Of a stretch of 64,000 nucleotides of DNA, positions 59,939 to 64,000 are shown in pieces. How positions within the stretch are numbered: position 1 is the first letter of the stretch; every line of letters starts with the position of its first letter. The stretch is from Geodermatophilus tzadiensis (GTDB taxonomy: Bacteria > Actinomycetota > Actinomycetes > Mycobacteriales > Geodermatophilaceae). A program made the position numbers and the translations under genes. The stretch lies in contig NZ_PVTG01000021.1 of NCBI RefSeq assembly GCF_003002915.1, positions 44,857 to 108,856 of the forward strand. Direction: 5' to 3'. Below the pieces are notes generated by a model. That model saw only the letters and a program-made list of their open reading frames with translations, made no database searches and was not told the DNA's origin.

Positions 59939-60439
59939 TCAGCCTGATAGGCCCACCGAGCGGAAGAATTCGATACGGCCCTGCGACACTCCTTGGCCCA
60001 CGGCCCGCACCTTCCACTCACCCGACCGGCGATAAACCTCGGTGACCAGCACGCTGGGCGCGTCGGGAAGGTCCTCCACCGGGTAGGCCACCAGCGGCTC
60101 CCCCGTGCTGCCGGTCCGGACCGTTGCGGTCAACCCGACGAGCGAGCGCACGCTTGGGCCCGACACCTCCAGCGCAAAGGCGACACTGACGACGTCGTCC
60201 GGGGTGGTGGCCAGGTCAACCAGGAGTTCGAAGCGCTCGCCGCTAGCCGTGGGAGTGGGGCACGTCCATGTGACCTGGTGCGCCGGACTCAGCGCACGTC
60301 CGCGGCCGTCGCAGGCGACGGCGACGAGCGCAGCGGGTGCGCCCGAGCCGCGCCAGGCGAGTTCGACCCGCACCTGCGCCGGCGCTGGCGAGGAGGCCGT
60401 CCGCAGCGGTGCGTTGGCGCCCCGCACCAACGTGGTCAT
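59939..60439 (-). CDS. TerD-family protein
   Basis: The 166-residue protein shows the TerD fold signatures: VRVELAWRGSG at the start, a central acidic block FELLVDLATTPDDVVSVAFAL, and the C-terminal TEVYRRSGEWKVRAVGQGV, which is nearly the family consensus. TerD domains bind calcium and occur in stress-response and predicted phage-defence gene clusters. The acidic calcium-loop residues (D..D pattern) are only partly retained here. It starts at ATG 60439 and lies 158 bp before the small membrane-protein gene, so it may have its own promoter or begin the operon. Confidence 0.85.
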   Translation of the reverse strand: MTTLVRGANAPLRTASSPAPAQVRVELAWRGSGAPAALVAVACDGRGRALSPAHQVTWTCPTPTASGERFELLVDLATTPDDVVSVAFALEVSGPSVRSLVGLTATVRTGSTGEPLVAYPVEDLPDAPSVLVTEVYRRSGEWKVRAVGQGVSQGRIEFFRSVGLSG

Positions 60440-60976
60440 GTGCGTCGTCCTCTCGCGGCCGGTGCCCCGTGCGCCGGTCCTCGGCAGACTAGGTGGGGAA
60501 CGACTTCGTGTCGCTACTCCCACCCATGCCGTGCCCAGAACGAGACCGAGAGTGTGACCCGTGGGGCGGATTGATCGGTTGGAGTGCGAGACGAACTGCC
60601 GGTGTGCTGGAAGTGGGAAGTTGGGGCGACGGAGGTCCGGGGGGCGTCTCGATCGTGTGATCTCCCGGCCAGGACCCCCGGCACGCGACGGCGACTGCAA
60701 TCGTCGGTGGCCTTCGTGTCAGGGAGGCCCCGTGTTCACTTCGCCCTGTCGTCCCGGTGCTGTCTGCAGCGGATCTGCGGACCGGCGTCCGACGGCAATC
60801 ATCATCGTGCGGCGGCGGCCGCGCTGGACCCCCGCCCCGGCGGCCCCGGGTGCCGGTCAGGTGACGGAACGCTGACGAGTCGTCCCACCCGTCACCCGGC
60901 GGGCCGCGACGTTGGCACGAGGTGGCACATTCCTGCTCCCTGAGTCCCTGCGGACTCCCGAGCGAGGAGACCACTC
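60440..60976. other. 537-bp interval without a convincing gene
   Basis: Open frames here have atypical composition and no ribosome-binding site. The interval should hold the promoter for the TerD gene on the left and for the 45-residue zinc-ribbon gene on the right, but no clear -35/-10 pair or repeat was seen. The GC content is visibly a little lower than in the coding regions. Confidence 0.5.
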
Positions 60977-61114
60977 GTGCCCTGTGCGACCTGCTCTACC
61001 GAGACCCACCCCGGGCCGGTCTGCTCCCGCTGCGCCGCGCTGGCGCAGCTGACCCAGCCGGTGCTGCGGCTGGAGACCCGCCGGCGCCCCGCTGTACCGC
61101 GCCCACAGCGCTGA
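60977..61114 (+). CDS. Very small zinc-ribbon protein (45 residues)
   Basis: GTG 60977 lies after gaggaga at good spacing. The product VPCATCSTETHPGPVCSRC has a CxxC...CxxC pair within its first 20 residues, followed by a helical LAQLTQPVLRLE and a basic end (RRRPAVPRPQR). This is the pattern of tiny zinc-ribbon proteins that bind nucleic acid or act as subunits. A 14-bp hairpin begins 7 bp after the stop. The four cysteines, ribosome-binding site and terminator support it; no homologue can be named. Confidence 0.55.
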   Translation: MPCATCSTETHPGPVCSRCAALAQLTQPVLRLETRRRPAVPRPQR

Positions 61115-61121
61115 CCCGACG

Positions 61122-61166
61122 TGCGGAGGCAGGGAGGCGAGGAAAGCTCACGTCCCTGCCTCCGCA
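61122..61166 (+). terminator. 14-bp perfect hairpin after the zinc-ribbon peptide gene
   Basis: TGCGGAGGCAGGGA (61122-61135) pairs exactly with 61153-61166 around a 17-base loop. It starts 7 bp after the stop codon of the small gene. Confidence 0.7.
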
Positions 61167-61281
61167 GGTGGGGCGTGACGGACCTCACCGCTAGCAATGC
61201 GCTTGCAGGAGTTAGCGGCGGCGATCGGCGGGGCAGGAAGAGAGCGTCAGGTCATCCCCGATCGTTGGAGTCCTCCCCGTC

Positions 61282-62259
61282 ATGACCGACACCACCCACG
61301 CCAAGATCGTCAACCAGCTCCGCGCGCTCGTCCTGCTCAGCCAGACCGAGGAGCAGATCGCCCGCACGCGCGTGTCCCAGGCCCGGACCGACGCCGTCCG
61401 CCGCGAGCTGACCCAGAACGCCGACAACGCCGCCGAGCGCACCCGCCTCGTCACCGCCGAGCTGCGCGAGCTCGGTGGCGTCCCGGACGTCGTCACCCCC
61501 GCCGTCGGCCGGTTGTCCGCCGTCCTCAAGGCCACCTTCGAGCAGGCCGCGCCGATCGAGGAGGCCCTCCTGCAGGACCTCACGCTCGAGCACCAGCTGC
61601 TCGACCGCGCCACCTACCTGAAGGTGCTCGCCCAGCGGGCGCAGCTGCCGAAGGTGGAGCGCCTCGCCGAGGGCCTCGTCACGGCCCACAAGTCCACCGT
61701 CGAGTGGCTGACCGTGGTCCTGGCCGAGGAGGCCCTGGGTGGCCCCGCCGCCCTGCAGCCGACGCCGTTCCAGACCGTCGCCGGTGCCACCGCCCGCGCG
61801 GCCAACGCCCCGTACCGCTTCGTGGCCAACCGCGTGAACGAGGCGCTCGACACCGTCGCGCAGCGCCGCCAGCGCGTCGAGGACGAGGTCAGCCAGGCCG
61901 CGAACAAGGCCAGCTCCTTCACCGACGCCGTCCGCGAGACCCTGACGGTCGGCCGCAGCGCCGCGCTGCGCCGGGCCGAGCGGATCGCCCGCCGCGAGGG
62001 CAACCGCCAGGCCGCCGACGCCGCCAAGGCCGCCCGCGAGGAGCTCGGCGACGTCTCCGCCGACGAGCTGCCCATCAAGGGCTTCGACTCGCTGTCGACC
62101 TCCGACGCGGCCAAGGCCGTCAAGGAGCTGCGCGAGCCGCACGACATCCGCGTGATCATCCGCTACGAGGAGACCCACAAGAACCGGTCGAGCGTGGTCA
62201 GCGCCGCCCAGGTCGCCCTCGCCGCGGTCGCCAAGGAGGCCGTCGGCGTCGACAACTGA
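61282..62259 (+). CDS. Ferritin-like helical protein
   Basis: The 325-residue protein is almost entirely helical. Residues 1-150 resemble the ferritin-like domain of actinobacterial hypothetical proteins: VNQLRALVLLSQTEEQIA, LTAEL-type helices and DLTLEHQLLDRATYLKVLA with Glu/His residues that could bind metal. The second half is rich in Ala, Arg and Glu (GRSAALRRAERIARREGN) and is probably coiled coil. It ends AQVALAAVAKEAVGVDN. Stress protection is a reasonable guess, but it has no assigned function. ATG 61282 has a weak ribosome-binding site. A perfect hairpin follows. Confidence 0.75.
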   Translation: MTDTTHAKIVNQLRALVLLSQTEEQIARTRVSQARTDAVRRELTQNADNAAERTRLVTAELRELGGVPDVVTPAVGRLSAVLKATFEQAAPIEEALLQDLTLEHQLLDRATYLKVLAQRAQLPKVERLAEGLVTAHKSTVEWLTVVLAEEALGGPAALQPTPFQTVAGATARAANAPYRFVANRVNEALDTVAQRRQRVEDEVSQAANKASSFTDAVRETLTVGRSAALRRAERIARREGNRQAADAAKAAREELGDVSADELPIKGFDSLSTSDAAKAVKELREPHDIRVIIRYEETHKNRSSVVSAAQVALAAVAKEAVGVDN

Positions 62260-62273
62260 CGCCCGGAGCCTCT

Positions 62274-62308
62274 GGAGGGCCCGCACCCGACCCGGGTGCG
62301 GGCCCTCC
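62274..62308 (+). terminator. Perfect 16-bp hairpin after the ferritin-like gene
   Basis: GGAGGGCCCGCACCCG (62274-62289), loop ACC, then the exact complement 62293-62308. It begins 15 bp after the stop codon. Confidence 0.82.
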
Positions 62309-62374
62309 GTGCGTCCGGGAGATCCCCGTCGCACCCGATGGACCCCTGCGGCCCGGTCGGGGAAGGTGGAGGAC

Positions 62375-62800
62375 ATGGAGATCACGCCGCAGGCACTCGA
62401 ACAGGAGTTCAGCCTGCAGACGGCCGCCACCCGCCTGGACTTCCTGAGCCGGCGGGACTCCGGGTCCACGAGCCTGAACACCGCCCGCGACACCTCCGGC
62501 GACGACTGGAGCAGCCTGCTCGCCGACGACACCTCCCTCGACGTGCCGGAGTCGCTGGAGCTGCTCGCGCTCGGCGAGGTCATCGCGCGCAAGGCCCACG
62601 ACAGCCAGCTGACCGGCTTCCGCGCCGCGCTGCGGGGCGGGGCGAGCTGGGAGCAGATCGCCGCCGCCCTCGACATCACGCCCGCCGAGGCATGGACCCG
62701 CTTCCAGGCGGCCATCGAGCAGCAGGAGCGCAGCGCCGCCCTCGCGCCGGACGAGGCCGCCTCCGCCCGCGAGCTCGCCGGCGCCCGCCCGGCCGGCTGA
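62375..62800 (+). CDS. Small protein with helix-turn-helix-like segment
   Basis: The 141-residue acidic protein starts at ATG 62375 behind ggtggagg. Its middle and C-terminal part contain LLALGEVIARKAHDSQLTGF and GASWEQIAAALDITPAEAW, which reads as a helix-turn-helix, followed by TRFQAAIEQQERSA. This resembles short actinobacterial proteins in which a similar segment binds DNA or another protein. An insertion sequence lies 16 bp past its target duplication on the right, just after the stop at 62800, so the gene itself is intact. Confidence 0.7.
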   Translation: MEITPQALEQEFSLQTAATRLDFLSRRDSGSTSLNTARDTSGDDWSSLLADDTSLDVPESLELLALGEVIARKAHDSQLTGFRAALRGGASWEQIAAALDITPAEAWTRFQAAIEQQERSAALAPDEAASARELAGARPAG

Positions 62801-62822
62801 GCGGGCCGCCGATGCGGCTAGA

Positions 62823-63905
62823 TGTACCTGGCCATCAGGTTGGTGCCAGGCGGCTGATCCGAGGAAATCCGCCCAGTGCGCTGTGGCGGCGGTGAGTGTT
62901 GTAGTGCTCGAGCCAGGGAGCAAGGGCGGCGGCGCGCTCGGCATTGCTGGTGAAGACCTGCCGGTAGGCCCACTCGGTGGCCAGGGTGCGGTTGAGCCGT
63001 TCGACCTTGCCGTTCTGCCACGGGCAGTGCGGTCGGATGAACTTCTGCCGGGCGCCGAGTGCATGGATGACCGGGCGCAGTGACCACCGGTAGGCCCAGG
63101 CGTTGTCGGTCATCACCCGCTCGATGTGGCCGATGCCGTGGTCGGCGAAGTAGGCCGCGGCGCGGGCCAGAAAGCCCGCGCAGGTGGCGCCCTTCTCGTC
63201 GGTGAGGATCTCGGAGTAGGCCAGCCGCGAGTGGTCATCGACCAGGGAGTGCACGTAGTCGAAGCCGACCCGGCTGGCCCGGTTCCGGCTGGTGCTGCCG
63301 GCGGCCCGGCCGTGCGCCCGCCAGCCGCCTCCATCCGGGATACGGGCCAGCTTCTTGACGTCCATGTGCACCAGCTCGCCGGGCCGGGACCGCTCGTAGC
63401 GGATCGCGGTGGCCTTCGAGGCCCGGATGACCTGACCGGTCATCGGGTCCAGCGTGGCCAGCCGCGGCAGACCCCGGCGGGTCAGGACCCGGGAGACGGT
63501 GCGGGCCGGAACGCCGACTTCGGCGCCGATCCACGCCGGGCCACGACGCTCGCGGCGATGGAGCTCGACGATGCGGTCCTCGGTCTCGGCAGTGGTGCGC
63601 CGCGGGCTGGTGTGCGGGCGGCTGGACCGGTCGGCCAACCCGGCCGCGCCCTCGGCCGTCCACCGCCCGATCCAGGTCTGCACACACTTGCGGGAGATCC
63701 CCATCGCCGCAGCGATGTGGGCCTTCTTCCACCCCGCCTGATACCGCTGGACGATCAATTGCCGGCCATGAACGGTCGTGCGGGCATTAGTGTGGGACAC
63801 GAGAACCTCCGAGCAGGGACTGGGCCTTCGACAAGCCACACCCCACTTGGAGGTTCTCCTTCGTTCAAGCTCAGCCCGCCGTCACCAACGTCCTGGCCGG
63901 GTACA
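62823..63905 (-). mobile_element. Complete IS481-family insertion sequence with target duplication
   Basis: The ends TGTACCTGGCC...GGTTGGT (62823-62844) and, in reverse, TGTACCCGGCC...CGTTGGT (63884-63905) are imperfect inverted repeats of 22 bp. The flanks are identical: GCTAGA at 62817-62822 and at 63906-63911, a 6-bp target duplication of the NCTAGN type known for IS481. Length 1083 bp; it encodes one transposase. The clean duplication shows an intact single insertion. Confidence 0.92.
62835..63800 (-). CDS. IS481-family transposase
   Basis: The 321-residue protein has an N-terminal HTH (AGWKKAHIAAAMGISRKCVQ) and a DDE integrase domain. The catalytic acids are visible in LVHMDVKKLARIP, RVMTDNAWAY and CPWQNGKVERLNRTL. 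The start VSHTNARTTVHGRQLIVQRY is that of IS481 transposases, so GTG 63800 is chosen over the longer frame from 63839. Nothing indicates a frameshift or stop, so the element could be active. Confidence 0.92.
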   Translation of the reverse strand: MSHTNARTTVHGRQLIVQRYQAGWKKAHIAAAMGISRKCVQTWIGRWTAEGAAGLADRSSRPHTSPRRTTAETEDRIVELHRRERRGPAWIGAEVGVPARTVSRVLTRRGLPRLATLDPMTGQVIRASKATAIRYERSRPGELVHMDVKKLARIPDGGGWRAHGRAAGSTSRNRASRVGFDYVHSLVDDHSRLAYSEILTDEKGATCAGFLARAAAYFADHGIGHIERVMTDNAWAYRWSLRPVIHALGARQKFIRPHCPWQNGKVERLNRTLATEWAYRQVFTSNAERAAALAPWLEHYNTHRRHSALGGFPRISRLAPT

Positions 63906-63957
63906 GCTAGAGCGTGTCTCACGGATCTTGTTGGTTGGAGTCGGCGGGCTCCGGGCG

Positions 63958-64000
63958 ATGCGACAGCATCGATGCGTGGTCTCCGATGAGGCGTGGGCGT
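63958..64000 (+). CDS. Start of a probable second (IS5-type) transposase, cut by window end
   Basis: From ATG 63958 the frame reads MRQHRCVVSDEAWA and runs out of the window. V-S-D-E-A-W is the usual opening of IS5/IS4-type transposases (SDExW). The preceding GAGCGTGTCTCACGG at about 63910 could be the terminal inverted repeat of that element. Only 14 residues are available, so this is a weak identification. Confidence 0.4.
   Translation, partial: MRQHRCVVSDEAWA

Noticed and set aside
60489..60974. 161-codon minus-strand frame between TerD and the zinc-ribbon gene
   Set aside because: No ribosome-binding site, and proline/serine/arginine-rich composition without any structured segment.

Overview
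The window is very GC-rich, densely coded DNA with abundant GTG starts and 4-bp stop/start overlaps. It is typical of a high-GC actinobacterium. A soil or rock-dwelling relative of Geodermatophilus, Blastococcus or Modestobacter is my best guess; this is inference from composition and gene content (bacteriophytochrome-phosphatase, F420-type oxidoreductase, c-di-AMP riboswitch before an NlpC/P60 gene, GAP1/tubulin-like cluster). No rRNA or tRNA gene, prophage or CRISPR array was recognised.

Layout. 1-4765: a truncated conserved hypothetical gene, a cupin gene, a DUF4407 membrane protein, an RHH antitoxin/Doc toxin pair and a SnoaL-like protein. 4973-12859: a SIR2-domain protein with an extra N-terminal domain, a second SnoaL-like protein, an ADP-ribosylglycohydrolase fused to a phosphatase, and a RecB-nuclease/helicase fusion with a coupled zinc-binding protein. 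12905-15735: a frameshifted PfkB kinase, a membrane protein, a secreted NlpC/P60 hydrolase behind a ydaO-type riboswitch, and a 53-residue conserved protein. 16004-20723: a fumarylacetoacetase-family/metallo-hydrolase pair, RtcB, an F420-type oxidoreductase and a cupin. 20730-23808: a partner-switching module (anti-sigma kinase, STAS antagonist, bacteriophytochrome fused to a PP2C phosphatase). 23812-31398: threonine dehydratase, then a 2016-residue DUF4011 helicase/nuclease, separated by three regularly spaced palindromes. 31522-38014: an isocitrate-lyase-family gene divergent from a GntR regulator and a hydantoinase A/B plus isochorismatase-family amidase operon. 38171-39951: a membrane-anchored proline-rich protein, a NUDIX hydrolase and a DUF4234 protein.

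40012-60439 is the most striking part: about 20 kb holding ten genes that look like one system. It contains two paralogous GTPase-associated (GAP1-type) proteins, a large protein with Fn3-like repeats, zinc ribbons and a P-loop GTPase, a soluble vWA protein, three membrane proteins (one with an extracytoplasmic vWA domain), a 913-residue two-TM protein, a 1195-residue tubulin-like protein and a TerD-family protein. Most neighbours overlap by 4 bp. It resembles the NTP-dependent conflict/stress systems predicted by comparative genomics, for which little experimental work is known to me.

60977-64000: a 45-residue zinc-ribbon peptide, a ferritin-like protein, a small HTH-like protein and a complete IS481-family insertion sequence with a 6-bp NCTAGN-type target duplication, abutting the start of what looks like a second insertion sequence cut by the window end. 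Perfect hairpins that look like terminators separate several units.
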